Positions 44,439 to 56,589 of a stretch of 64,000 nucleotides of DNA are shown piece by piece. Origin of the DNA: Gnetum montanum. Taxonomy: Eukaryota; Streptophyta; Gnetopsida; Gnetales; Gnetaceae. The stretch lies in contig MNCI01002042.1 in assembly GCA_015680685.1 (NCBI GenBank), positions 882,147-946,146 on the forward strand, in the 5' to 3' direction. The stretch's first letter is position 1, and every line of letters begins with the position of its first letter. The notes under the pieces were generated by a model. That model had not been told where the DNA came from and did no database searches. It saw only the letters and a list, made by a program, of their open reading frames with translations. The position numbers were made by a program, and so were the translations under genes.

Positions 44439-45213
44439 CAAATAACGATATCAAATACACGATATCATGACTCTTGTGTGAGCCTATAAATACACATGTA
44501 GGTGCACAAGAGGAGTCATTCTTTTAAGTTTGAAAATAGTTAGTTTTAGAAGTTAGTTCATTTCTTAGTTCCTCTCAACCCTTTCTCCCAGTGCATGCCC
44601 ACAGTGTGATGATTGTAATTGTACGACATCTTTTATTCGAGGGTGGCGTGCTTGGCCATGCACATGACTGGAAATAAAGATCAAGATTACTTCATCATTG
44701 CAGCATTCACTTAGTTTAATTACTAAATTTTAATTGTTATTAAACACGAAATGAGTACAACTTAGTCACGAGCATCTACGTGTAATTGCTTGGTATCCCA
44801 GTAGCGTACTCGGGTCATGTGCTTGGTAATCCCAGTGGTAGTCATGCACGAGGCCTAAGATGTGTACGGATGATTAAGGAATGGATGCTCATCACACTTA
44901 GACTAGCCTAGACTCTCTCTCCCTATCTCCTCTTAGTATAGCTCTCTCTCTCCCCCTTTTCCTCCTAGCTTAGCTAAGATTATTTTCCATCACCTCCAGG
45001 AGTAGCATTAGTTTAGAAACACATCATACACCTCACTCTGGACTAAACTATACATGACAAAGCAAATACTAGTCCATGTGGGAAGACAACGAACTACAAT
45101 CAACAAGTAACTATCTAGATACCACAAATAGCCTGTCTACAGAGTTCAACTGGATCATGTGTGAAACACTCATATTCGTATGGTTGAGTGTAGGGGTACC
45201 TCGCTACTCATCA
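44371..45213 (+). repeat. 3' LTR of A
   Basis: An 843-bp LTR with TATAAATA at 44485-44492 and the 'ggaaataaagatcaag' polyadenylation zone near 44670. It ends CTACTCATCA. Its first 68 bases are almost entirely dyad-symmetric (see next entry). Confidence 0.92.
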
Positions 45214-45386
45214 GTGAGCTAAACCATACACATAAACTTCATTAGCTCCACATTGGAAGACAACGATCTCAGACTTAATCATATTACTAGCATATTAACA
45301 TTACCTCATCCATGGATTACAGTTAGGTCATGCGTGGACACTTGTGACTTGTATGGTTAGGTGTTCGATTGCTTCACTACTCATCA
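45214..45386 (+). repeat. 5' LTR of C, right part
   Basis: Continues the split LTR with 'gtgagctaaaccatacac' and ends CTACTCATCA at 45386. Its content is the U5 end found in the other LTRs ('tgtatggttaggtgttc'). Confidence 0.85.
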
Positions 45387-45387
45387 T

Positions 45388-45407
45388 TGGAACCATTGTC
45401 AAGGATG
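45388..45407 (+). promoter_or_regulatory. degenerate primer-binding site of C
   Basis: TGGAACCATTGTCAAGGATG, one base after the LTR, aligned with the tRNA-Asp-type sites of A and B. Confidence 0.7.
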
Positions 45408-45517
45408 TGTCAATGTTTGTTGAGTAAATGATTTTATAAAGTTCGTTGTATCAGGAATCTAAAGTTGAAATCTATCATCCTTTAATCATTCAAACCAATT
45501 AAGCACACTTAACCAAA

Positions 45518-48500
45518 ATGTTTAAAAACCACAACATGGCTTCAATCAAAGATAAATTGTCACCTGCCAAAGAATCAAAAAGAGGTAATGACAGAACCCA
45601 TGACAAAGAAGAATGAAGTATGCCAATGTAAGCAAAGATTTCATATGCTCATCATGATCCTTACTATCCCAATTTTACTTTCATTTTTAACCAAGATGAG
45701 TAACTAAGGTGGAGAGACCTTCAAGGTAACATTGTTTTACCTCTAGAGCATTTAGCGTTCATCATGCTTTAGACAGCTCTAAGGGACATGAATCTAAGTA
45801 ATGCACTTGACGAGTATCATATGACCAAACACATAACAAGGCCCTATTAGCCCACTAAGGAGCAAGTGAAAAGAGATGCTACCATGGGGATTAAACATGT
45901 CCATAATAAGGGAAGGAAAATCAACTCTCTAGTTGTATTAGAAGAACTTGACAATGATACATTAATTGCTAAAAATCTCCACTAGAATCATAAAGTGCAT
46001 TTGCAAACACCTATCATCCAATTGGAGGAACTTGTCAAAGTACAATTACATTCCACCTTAGCAGAGACACCCAAAAGGGAGGCAACAGACTCAAAGTATA
46101 AGGAGGACTCAAGGCCAAGAGTTTTTGCTTGATCCCACAAAGAAGAATACCAAAGTCATGAAAGGAGGACAAGCTAGCACTATTCTCCCACTGTCTCATC
46201 TTAATCTTCACGATCATTAATGAACTTTGATAGGAGGAGAAAGAGATATCGAGACCATGATAGGAAGGAAAGAAGGACTTATAATCACCATGACTATCAC
46301 CCAAGGTACTATGAAGAAGAAGATGAAGACTATGAACAAAGAAGATGCAGGGATATGAGAGAAGATACAGAAAGGCATGAGAATCAAAGGGGGTACCATT
46401 ACAACAAAGCTCATGAACCCAATTATGATGATAAATCCCTATGCTACTTGAAGTATGATTAACATCAAGGAAGTTGTTTATCTCCTAACCAAGTACGTAA
46501 GGAATAACTGTATCAAATGGCTTGACATAAATAATATGCCTTGATTTAAGGGTGGTTACAATGTTGATCCACAACACCACCTTCAAGCATTCCATGATGC
46601 TTGCACTCTAAAAAATATTTAAAATGATTGGCAGAAATTGAAGTTGTTCCCAAATATACTTGTGAAAGAAGCTAAAATCTAGTATAGATTGCTTCAAGTA
46701 GAATCAATCAGAAGATGGAGTACCATGCTAGAGCTCTTCAATAACAAATGTCAAACTTATTCCTAGGTGTCTAATTTATAAAAATAGATCTAATAATGGA
46801 AGCAAGGGATTCATGAATCCCTTGATGTAGTAATGGGTAGGTATTATTCACTATTGCATAGGTGCCCATACCATGGATTTTCCTAGCAGGAACAATTGAC
46901 GCACATTGTTGATGGGCTTTGAAATAAGACAAGAGATATCCTTGGGGTTTATGCCCAAGGTTGATTGTCTAAAATGTGTATTCTTTAGATACAGAGATTG
47001 ATTGACCAAGTGGAAAAAGAGGAAGGAGAGTTAAGGAAAACAGAATCAGTGGAAGAATATAACATAAATCCATCTATTAGAAAAATGGATGTAAGAGTTG
47101 TGACACACAAGAGAAAGAGACCTTGGAATAAGTAATTCAGAAGAAAATTCTACCTATCCAGAAATTTGTCACAGATATAGCAACAAAGGTAGAGAAAATG
47201 TGGAACTCAGTTGATGAGAATTTCACAATAGCTTTGAAGATCATGAAGGAGCGAACAAAGTAGGCCTTTGGTAAAGGCAAGGATAAGAAAAAGAAGAGAG
47301 AATTTGGACAAAAGGGCAAAGTGGCTTCAATGGCTAAGTGTTTAGACATAAACTCCAAAGATTAGAAATGATGTGTCATATGCTAATACAAACATCCCAA
47401 AGAATGTTGTCCAGTAATGGCACACTTACAAGAAATAGGGGTATATGCACTTAACCCCAAATTTATCAAGCAACAGATGCCCAAAAGGTTATCTTACCCT
47501 CAAGGTAACTACAGGTAAACCTTTCTACCCATGTACTATCCCAGTGGATCTTACCTACAACCACAAGAGTAGTACTATTAGTACTGGAAACAACCCTACT
47601 TGTAGATCATGCCACAACCATGTCAACAATATCCATATCGATAGACAAACCCATATATTTACAATGTACAATGTTCAATCTCTCCTAGTAATACTGTTGT
47701 TCGAACTCCACAATACTATCTAGCTAAGTACCACAAACTAACACCACCAAGGGAAAATTCAAACTTGTATATGTATCCATTAGTAGTCGATTCTTCAAAC
47801 CAACATTCAAATCCTTTACCACCAGTGCCAACTCTTGTAATGTAAGGGGAGCTACCATCCCAACTATAATAGAAAAGTGCAACAAGGGTAGTTAACATGC
47901 AAGAGGAAGTGATCACATGTGAACCACAATCCAAGAAATGATAATTCTTTTCAACAAGTCTTGAAAAGATTCAAAGGATGGGGATTACATCCACTTCCAC
48001 CTCATCTACATCCAATCCTTCAATGAACAATAAGCTTTCCATATCGTCAAGCACTAATGTAACTAGTATCATTCATTGGATTAAGGTAGGAGCACTTCCA
48101 CAAAAAGCGAACAAATCTGGGAAGTTCTTTAATTTACCTTCAAGTAGTAGGGTAGAAACCATGCAAGGCTCTACTTGATTCTAGGTCAAGAGTAAACTTG
48201 ATCTCAAAATAGATGTATCAAGCCTAGAATCTACCACCGTTGAAGAAGAGAAAAATTAGGTTTAAGTTTGCAAACCAATCTATCATAGTTCCACTAGGAT
48301 AAGTAGATGATGTGATCACAACTATTAGTGGCTAATATTACCCTACAAATTTTTTGATAATTCATGTTGGTAAAAATAAGGGAGAATTTCCAATCATCAT
48401 GGGAAGGGCTTGGCTTAGCATTGTCGATGCTAAACTTGGGATTCGTGAGTTGTCCTTGGAGATTACCAAGGAAGATGAAGCTAGTATTATACAAAGATGT

Positions 48501-48780
48501 ACAATTCCATGTATCACATATAGTGATAATGGGTGCAATTGCATGCAGAGGATATGGGCCATTAAACAAAAGGACACTAAGGAAAGCAATAAATGTATAG
48601 AAGAAATAAGTGTGCAAAAATGTCAGTATGTGGCAGCCACACAACATGAAGGCACCTAGTGGCCAATCACAAATAAAGAAACTGAATCCAACAAATACAT
48701 CGAACCAAAAGATCAAATTATTAGTGCCTACATTGAAGAGGTTGATAAGCTAGAGCAATTCTTTACAAAAAATTAAGAAT
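45518..48780 (+). pseudogene. gag and protease end of element C
   Basis: ATG 45518 (or in-frame 45536, MASIKDKLS). After a stop the frame reads ISYAHHDPYYP as in related gags. A charged Arg/Glu/Tyr-rich segment lies at 46220-46440. The gag core follows near 46530-46740 (GGYNVDPQHHLQAFHDAC). Around 47375-47415 there is a knuckle (C-V-I-C, a stop, then YKHPKECC), followed by a Pro/Gln/Tyr tail. At 48380-48460 the frame reads FPIIMGRAWLSIVDAKLGI, resembling the C-terminal ILGRPWL motif of retropepsins in Athila/Tat-type elements. The Asp-containing active site was not recognised. Many stops. No RT follows. Confidence 0.65.
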
Positions 48781-48785
48781 GATGG

Positions 48786-50200
48786 GATTATTAACTAACA
48801 CTACTCCTGACTAACTCTAAGTGCCACATTACAAAATTTTATTTGAGTGGATGCAAACAAAATGATAGAGTGACAAAAAGACTAGACATACATTGAAGAT
48901 TACAAAATTTGCAGAAGTCTTCAAGAATTCATTGAAGATGATTCTTTTTTGTGTCACTAATGGTGGTCAAATTTTAATCTTGATTATTATGTCAATGCTT
49001 CTCTGGTTATGCAAAACATTCTTAAAGGGTGGACTAAAATTTTTTCTCATCATTCCATGGATCCAACAAACATGTGAAGTTTGAGCTGCTATCTTGTATG
49101 TGCTACGATTTATCAATGGGCATATACTCTATTTTCCTCCTCTTGGCTTCATTTTCATTCCTAGTAAAAGACCTTCTTCCATAGGCATTTATTTTAGCAT
49201 CACCTACAATTACCAAAGGATCAACATTAGTTTTGATAAATTTTTTTCCTTAATAACCAACCCTTTCTAGATCCCTTAGTTTACATTTAAGCACAAGGTG
49301 ATAACAACGTACTACACCCAAGGCTATGAGGTAACTAAAATCATCAAGTTGTTCACATTATTTTGATCAATTACTATTAGTTACCATAATGTTCAAAAAT
49401 AGGATGTTAGAAAAATTTCAAAAAGAACATCCCTAGCCCCATGACTAATAAGCGTAACTCCAGAAGCACATAAGTTTTCAAACAATTAAAACCAAAGGTA
49501 TGATTTAGAAGATGGCCAAGAAATATTAATGGATATAGAAATAGACAAGTAGGAAAAATTAATGAAACATATGAGAATTAGTCCCAAAATCATGCATAAA
49601 TTTAGAGAAACCATCATTGATGTTTTGGAAGATGTGAAGGTTCATTCAAAGCCATGATCAACAAAAGTTATGCAAGTGGGTCCTTCCCAAAGCAAGCTCC
49701 TGCCATAATGCCCTTACATAACCACTTCTATAGATGTTTGTGGGCACTCAAGAAGTTAAATGTAGACCATGATTTTTTTCCAAAAAAATACACAAGTGTT
49801 GTGGTTAGGATGTTGCACTATACTATACAAAACCAAAAGGCTCATAATCACATGTAGCAATGAGGTGAATAATGGGATGAGAAGGGATTGCAAAGATTGG
49901 GATGTAAGGTACTTGACCATGTCCATAATAGGTTCTTCTAAAAAATGTGATTAAAATGATTAGCATACCTATTCATCCAAGTTTATACCAAGTTCATATC
50001 ATGAACAATGACCTCACATTGATGTGTTCCTTCCAGCCAACAACCATGAGTTCACAACCACCTCAAAGAGTAATCATCACTCCAAAAAGAGAAGAAGGAA
50101 GGAAGGGCCTTAGAGGAAAGCCTTCAAGCATGGGTAACATGTCTTTCCAACCCCATAACTAGTGCTTATACCCCATTATTGTGTCTAAGGGGTGTAATAC
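48786..50200 (-). mobile_element. fragment 'G': inverted 3' non-coding part of a gag-only element
   Basis: 48793-48930 is close to the reverse complement of 19130-19290 of P2. 49200-49480 matches the reverse of 18567-18821. 49640-49920 is the conserved block in reverse. 50126-50150 carries the 'agcatgggtaacatgtc' motif seen in D. LTR and gag are missing. The left junction meets C gag at about 48785. Confidence 0.7.
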
Positions 50201-50634
50201 CCAATCATAAGGAGCAAGTGCTAGCACCCGAAGCCCCCCAAAAAGAAAGCTAGTTGAAAGAAAAAAATGTCCACGTGGCTTTCTTTCTACAACAATCAAA
50301 CTAACATTAACCTATAAAATTAAAACAAAATCAACAATGTCTAGATCTTTGTCTAAAACAAGTCAATCATTATTAATTTTTAAGAATTAGAAGATAATTT
50401 TAAAAAGAACTAGCAATGGTAAAATATCTATGCAAGATTTATCTAATTAAAAAACATCAAAATTTTTATTATTCAACCTAAAAAGAAATATTTAATCAAG
50501 ACCATTTGCACATTTGAAAACCAAAGAAATGACCAAAAAAGTAAATAAATTAATAATCACATATTTGTTCAATCACATAATAATATTTTATAATTTCCAG
50601 CCACACACAAAAATAAGATTTGAATTCAACTTTT
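50201..50634. other. no recognisable gene
   Basis: AT-rich. The last bases CTTTT are the left target duplication of the solo LTR. Confidence 0.5.
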
Positions 50635-51406
50635 TGATGAGTGGCGAGGTACCCCTACACTCAACCATACGAATACGAGTGTAGCATGCACGATCCGGTC
50701 GAACTCCATAAACTAAGTGCCTAAATGCCTCATGGAACACTTAGGGTTAATCATTCATTTTCTTCCCAGACTTACTTGTAGTTGTCACGGTTGTATGGTT
50801 AAGTCTGAGGTATATGATTTTCATGTCTTTTCTGTTTTATCTCCTATGCTAATGAGGTGAAGGGTGAAGAGACTAATTGACTAACTTTAACTACCTAACT
50901 AAGCCTTAACTAACCTAGCATTAGCATCCATTCCCACTTACCATTCACACCCTGAACCAATGCAACCTTGGTTACCAAACGCTAGTCGTTACTGGGATCA
51001 CCAAGCGTAACGCACATGCTCGAAGCAGTCGTATTGAGGCACTTAACTAGGAGAGAAGGGTTGAGAGAGATTTAATTAACTTAATAAATCATTTAAATGA
51101 TGAATAGTAAATAATAGTAAATAAAGTCCTAATTAGCCTATTCCATGCACTGCAAGGTTTATCTAAGAAGTTCGTCTTTATTTCCGTACACAACTTGTGT
51201 TCAGGTACAATATTGCTCGAATAAAGATCCGTTCACTTTGGAGTTCCTACTGCGGACACATGGAAATTAATCTATCTCTGGAGAGGTGAAATTGCCAAAG
51301 TTTCACTACGGTCTAAGCCTAAGATGAGAAACAAGGAAGAGTTGCCTCTTATTTATAGAATTGGCAACGGACCGCGATATCGCGTACGCGATATCGTATC
51401 CCATCA
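50635..51406 (-). repeat. solo LTR 'H' with perfect 5-bp target duplication
   Basis: 772 bp from TGATGAGTGGCG to CCCATCA, flanked by CTTTT at 50630-50634 and 51407-51411. Minus-strand TATAAATA at 51357-51350. Just upstream in U3 is a perfect 22-base palindrome at 51375-51396 with half-site CGATATCGCGT. No internal region on either side. Confidence 0.92.
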
Positions 51407-51411
51407 CTTTT

Positions 51412-52828
51412 GTAACCATTTTACCAATAATCATTTAATTAGGAAATTCATATTTTCAATAGTAGAGAATAGATAGATCACAACCATAAATTAACATCCT
51501 AGGTTTTCCCCCACTCCATCAACGTATAGAAAAAAATCAAAATCAAACTTAAGAAGGTATAGAGAAAAAAGTATAATTCAAGATTCAGATCCAAGATTTA
51601 TGCATTCAAAGGGGGAGGGTTTATCAATCAAATTCCAACCAAAATCCAAGAATTCAACAATTTTAAAACATTCACAATTATCCATGGGCCCAAGGATACT
51701 CTCACTTTCTACTAGCAGTACCAATCCTCATATCAGGGATCCTTGGCCCCTGTTGGTAATCTTTCTCCAAAAATGCGCCAAATCATTATAGGTGTTTCTG
51801 AATCATTATAGAAACAACTCTCATCTAATTCATTTAGGTGTGAGAGTGTAGAGGATGGGCGGAGAGATCTAAAAAAAAGGTAATAAGGGTTTCAAAAACC
51901 TAAGATTACAACAACAATCTTGATAATTTCATACAAGCATTGTGAAGGTGGTTAGACAAGCAAAAAGAGAGAAGTTTGAGAAAATCAACCCTTATTGGCC
52001 ATTATCAAACATAATAGAGATGGATCATTTTACCTCCTTGCTTAGATATCTTGCTTACTAGGAGGAATTATCAAAATATTATATTGTTATGCCGCACTTC
52101 TTTTCTTTCTCTTTGTTATCTCTTATAACAGCCATAGTCTTCTCTCCCTTCCTAGCCACACTCCCTATTGTTGTATCCCTTTTTCTTTGGTTCTGCTCAA
52201 TTACTTTTGCCCTATGTCTGTGTGTGTGTGTGTGTGTTTTTTTTTCTTTTTGTCTCCTCCTCTCCCTATTTATAGGTGGAATAAGGGATAATGGATGGTT
52301 TCTTGTAACTAACTTCTTGAAAACTATTTTTGTTCTTTTCATTCTTTTTAAAGTGCTCTCTCTCTTTCTTAAAGAATGAGTTATGAGGTCAATTCTCTTC
52401 ATGATCACGTTAAAAAAATCAATAAAATATGTATATTCACAGGTTGTAGGTTCAATTCCTAAATCAACAGTTTTTGATATTTCAGAATTTAAATTTTGCT
52501 AGATCTTAAGTTCAATTCCTCTTGATAGTTACAAAACATTCTAGCATAATATCTATCTCTTTATCATTTAGAATTTTCATAAGATGCAAGGAAAGAGTTT
52601 TCAAAATAAATTCATGATACGGGTGATTCAAGATACATAATCAAATATGGCACCTTCTTTTTCATATCAGCAATGTGAATTTTTTCATTGTCTTACGAGC
52701 CTGAAAAGATCATCTTGTGACCTTTCTGCAACAATGGAGAGGATACTTATACTCTACTATTTTAAACTAAAAAGAGCAATGCATCACATCTAGATAAAAT
52801 AAAATATAATATAATATATAAACCTATA
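51412..52828. other. no recognisable gene; (TG)n microsatellite
   Basis: Nothing coding recognised. A (TG)n run followed by a T tract lies at about 52219-52246. Two short stretches with tRNA B-box-like words lie near 52445 and 52505 but do not fold. Confidence 0.5.
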
Positions 52829-53289
52829 GTATTTGCACACAATATCCCTAATTCATGGGTCAAGTTCCTCCAACTTGATTCATAGGTTAAGTTCCTCAAT
52901 CTGAGCATTCTTTTGCATCTCAACATACCTATTTTAGCTCTTGACGCATACCTTAGAGCATTGTCCTCTATTTTTCTTTTATTTCTTAGCATATCTATTG
53001 AAATAGAATAGAAAATATTTTGTTTTCCCATATATTATTTATTATTATTATTTTAAAACATTCCCAACATGTATTTTAAATCATATTTCTTATGCGTAAA
53101 TTATTTAAACATTTAATCATAATACATATAAACATCTTGTCAACAAATTTATTACTATTCCAATTAGCCATTTCCACCATAGTCCAAACAAAGCACACAC
53201 ACAAGTTGTCAACAAAACATGCACATAAACACACAAAAAGACTATTACAATCATTAATGCAAAAACTTAAGGAAAAGTGGTTCATTACA
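52829..53289 (-). repeat. 3' LTR of E
   Basis: Matches 56034-56491 over its length, ending at 'gttcattaca'. Confidence 0.8.
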
Positions 53290-53304
53290 TCCTCCTCCCC
53301 TTAA

Positions 53305-56020
53305 GACATTTTCTCTTAGAAATGTTTAAATAGGTGAGGGTAGCTCTCTCTAATGACATCCTCCATCTCCTAAGAGGTTTCAAATCCATTCTCATTCTAG
53401 TCTAGTTGAACTTGGCGTAGTGTATGATGCTTGAGATTGAGAACCCTTTAGTCTAAAATCTGGATTAGTTGAACTTGGACGGTATAATCTAGATTGACCT
53501 AAAGGTTTTCCCATCGTAAACAATGCTTTGAATCATAAACATACCTCATTAACATAGAAACATGAAAAATATTATGTAAAGATGATAAACTATGAGGTAA
53601 AGCTATTCTATAAGCAACAAGATCAATTTTCTCTAAGACTTCAAAAGGGCTAATAAATCTAGGTTTAAGTTTGTGCCTTTTAACACATCTAATGACATTT
53701 TTAAGGGGTTGCACTTTTAGGAATATGTTATCTCCAATAGAAATTTCTAGGTCCCTCCTTGTATTATCTACATAACTATTTTGTCTATCTTTTGCTTGCT
53801 TTGGTCTCTCTTTAATTTGATTCATCTTTAACTACAAATCCAAAATCATCTTAGGCCCAAAAATCAATTTTTCTTCAAGCTGATCCCAAGATCTAGGAAC
53901 TCTACATTTTCTACCATGCAAGGCTTCATAAGGTGCCATTTCAATGTTGCTTTGGTAAGTGTTATTATAGGAAAATTCTACCAAGGGTGATACCTCATCC
54001 CAAGTTTTATGATGATCCAATACACTAGTTCTTAAAAGAGCTACTACCACCTAATTTGTTCTTTTAGCCTGATCATTAGTTTATGGATGATAGGTTGTAC
54101 TGAAATTTAATTTTGTTCCAAGAGCCTGCTACATAGCTTGCCAAAAATGAGATGTAAACTTTGGATCCCTGTCTAAAATGATTTTTTTTAGATATGCCAT
54201 GCAATCTAACTATTTCTTGAATATAAATTTCTGCAATCTTTCTAGCATCGTAATTTGATTTCACTTTGATGAAGTGTGCTAACTTTGTCAGCCTATCAAC
54301 TACCACCATTATGGAATCATATCCTCCAAGAACTTTAGGTAACCCAATAATAAAATCTATTCTAATCTCATCCCATTTCCATTCTAGAATATTGTATGGT
54401 TGTAAAAGACTTGCTAGTATTTGATGTTCAGCCTTAACTTGCTAACATGTTAAACACCTTGCCACAAACTTAGCAACATCGTTTTTCATTCCAGGCCACC
54501 AAAATTATTTTTTTGATTCCATGTAGCATTTTTGTTGCCCCTAGATTACTTGTATAAACTATGTCATGGTGTTCTTGCATTACCAAATTTCTAAGTTTTG
54601 CATTGGCTAGAACATATAAATGATCTTGGAAAAGTAGCAAACCATCAACAATAATTTTAAATCCATTTTCCAGTTGACCTAGGTTCTTCTTTTCAAATTT
54701 CTTAGCAAAGAACATATCATTTTCCAATCCCTTTCAAATCAAATTAGCAAGTGTACTTTGAAGTAAAAAGGTTCCCTTAACATGCCTCCTTCAATTGAGA
54801 GCATCTACCACCTTGTTTTCTCTACCCTCATGACTAAGGAGCTCAAAATCATAATCACACAAGAATTCTGTGCAACATCTTTTCCTCCTGTTTAAATTAG
54901 GCTAGGTGAAAATGTACTTCAAACTTTGATGATCTGACCATACTCTAAATTTCTTTCCATACAAATAATTTCTCCATATTTGCAAAGCATGGAACACTGC
55001 TGCATGTTCCAAATCATGCACTGGGTAATTATGTTCATGAGGTTTTAATTCTCTTGATGCATAAGCAACTACCTAATTTTGCTACATTAAAACACAACCT
55101 AATTCCTCACTAGAGGCATTTGTATATACATCAAACTGAACATTTCTTGAAGGCATGATTAATATAGGAGTTGATGTTAACAAATTTTATTAGCCTTTGG
55201 AAAGCCAAAGTACATTTCTTTAACCATGGAAATTGATTACTCTTCCTTAGCAATGATGTCAAAGGAGCTGAAATTTTTGAAAAATATTTTAAAAACCTAT
55301 GGTAGTAGCATGCTAATCCCAAGAAACTTCTAACCTCTGTAACATTCTTAGGCTAAGGCCAACAAATTATTACATCAATCTTATTTGTATCAATTGCTAA
55401 CCCTTTGTCTAATAAGACATGACTAAGAAACCTTATTTCAGATTGCCAAAATGCACACTTGCTCTTACTTGCATACAAATTATGTATCCTAAGGATTTGT
55501 AGGATCATCCTTAGGAGCTTCTCATGTTCCTCAACTATCTTAGAATAATTAAAATATCATCTATGAACACTAATATAAACTAATCCAAAAATGGCTGAAA
55601 AATCTAATTCATCATGCTCATAACAGCTACTAGAGCATTAGTTAGACCAAAAGACATAACAGTGAATTCATAATGTCCATAGCTTGTTCAGAAGGTTTTT
55701 TTAAAAATATATCTTATTTTGAACAATTGTACAAATTCATTCCATTCAACACCTTCATTATGAATTTTTACTTTTTCAATTCTCTACCAATTGGCAACAT
55801 CACCTGCCAAAACATGAGCTGTAAGAGGAACTCTTTCTCTAGCATTTGTATGTAATAGTTTAAACAAATCATTCATCCTAAATAGCTAGGATTTAGCTTG
55901 CTCTCCACTTGAAACTCCATCAAATGATGGTGGATTGCACTTTAGAAATTCTTGCAACTTGACAATCCCATTATTCACCTCATTTTGATACTGTCTTGCC
56001 TCATTTTCCTCATGATTCTA
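53305..56020 (-). pseudogene. chromovirus gag-pol with gag fused to RT by deletion
   Basis: From the right: gag core at 55990-55700 (KLQEFLKCNPPSFDGVSSGEQ, then LAGDVANW). An abrupt join near 55690 leads into RT (YGHYEFTVMSFGLTNA, then FIDDIL, keeping the two Asp). Then come CAFWQSEIRFLSHVLLDKGL, EVRSFLGLACYYHRFL and RNase H ([20 protein letters not shown]). The integrase zinc finger and core follow (MVVVDRLTKLAHFIKVKS near 54309-54250). The C-terminal part at 53825-53499 reads ISPFEVLEKIDLVAYRIALP and FHVSMLMRYV. A chromodomain-like tail ends IRESYPHLFKHF. Many stops and shifts. Protease and the first RT blocks are missing. Confidence 0.85.
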
Positions 56021-56033
56021 TACTGTTGGCTAT

Positions 56034-56491
56034 ATATTTGCACATAATATCCCTAATTCATGGGTCAGGTTCCTCCAACTTGATTCATAGGTCAAGTTCC
56101 TCAATATGAACATTCTTTTGCATCTCAACATACCTATTTTAGCTCTTGAGGCACACCTTAGAGCATTATCCTCTATTTTTCTTTTATTTCTTAGCATCTC
56201 TATTGAAATAGAATAGAAAATATTTTTTCCCATATATTATTTATTATTATTATTTTAAAAAATTCCTAACATGTACTTTAAATCATATTTCTTATGCATA
56301 AAGTATTTAAACATTTAATCATAATACATATAAAAATCTGGTCAACAAATTTATTACTATTCCAATTAGCCATTTCCACCATAGTCCAAACAAAGTACAC
56401 ACACAAGTTATCAACAAAACATGCACATAAACACAAAGAAAGACTATTACAATCGTTAACGCAAAAACTCAAGGAAAAGTGGTTCGTTACA
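56034..56491 (-). repeat. 5' LTR of E
   Basis: Pairs with 52829-53289. Left of it 'cctcatgattctatactg' could be a decayed primer site of the initiator-Met type (TGGTATCAGAGC-like) on the minus strand. Confidence 0.8.
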
Positions 56492-56589
56492 AGGGGAGTT
56501 CTTTGAATTCCCATTATTATTATTTTTTCTTTTTCTTCTTTTTTTTATTTTTTTATTTATTTTTATTTTTTTCTTTTTTTGGATTTTAA
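56492..56589. repeat. T-rich low-complexity tract
   Basis: About 90% T in runs broken by A, C and single G, between E and F. Confidence 0.85.

Larger units (their letters stand above)
36810..45213 (+). mobile_element. element 'A': non-autonomous gag + accessory-ORF LTR retrotransposon
   Basis: An 8.4-kb complete element: 5' LTR 36810-37674, primer site 37676-37695, gag 37808-39799, spacer to 41329, accessory ORF 41330-44178, polypurine tract, 3' LTR 44371-45213. It is inserted in the LTR of C with a 5-bp duplication (ATGAG/GTGAG, one change), and the C LTR reads on naturally across the site. It is collinear with B throughout. No protease, RT, RNase H or integrase was found. Confidence 0.9.
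36113..48785 (+). mobile_element. gag-protease LTR element 'C', its 5' LTR split by element A
   Basis: 5' LTR 36113-36809 continues at 45214-45386. The primer site follows at 45388, then gag with a protease end to about 48780. The 3' part is missing: at about 48785 the sequence switches to an inverted fragment of a gag-only element. C is older than A, since A sits inside it. Confidence 0.8.
52829..56491 (-). mobile_element. internally deleted chromovirus-type gypsy element 'E'
   Basis: LTRs at about 52829-53289 and 56034-56491 share long stretches ('atttattactattccaatt', 'catttccaccatagtcc'). The minus-strand LTR starts TGTAATGAACC. The polypurine tract at 53304-53290 reads TAAGGGGAGGAGGA on the minus strand. 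The interior runs gag core, RT, RNase H, integrase, chromodomain-like end, but about 2 kb between gag core and RT is deleted. It is a separate lineage from the TGATGA/TCATCA families. The left end is uncertain by some tens of bases. Confidence 0.85.

Noticed and set aside
46035-46414. Hydrophobic minus-strand frames opposite the C gag
   Set aside because: They are antisense to the Arg/Glu-rich gag region; antisense of charged codons readily looks hydrophobic.
52218-52250. (TG)n and T tract
   Set aside because: An ordinary microsatellite.
52440-52520. Two B-box-like words (ggttcaattcct, agttcaattcct) suggesting tRNA or SINE
   Set aside because: No A-box, acceptor or anticodon arm could be formed around them.
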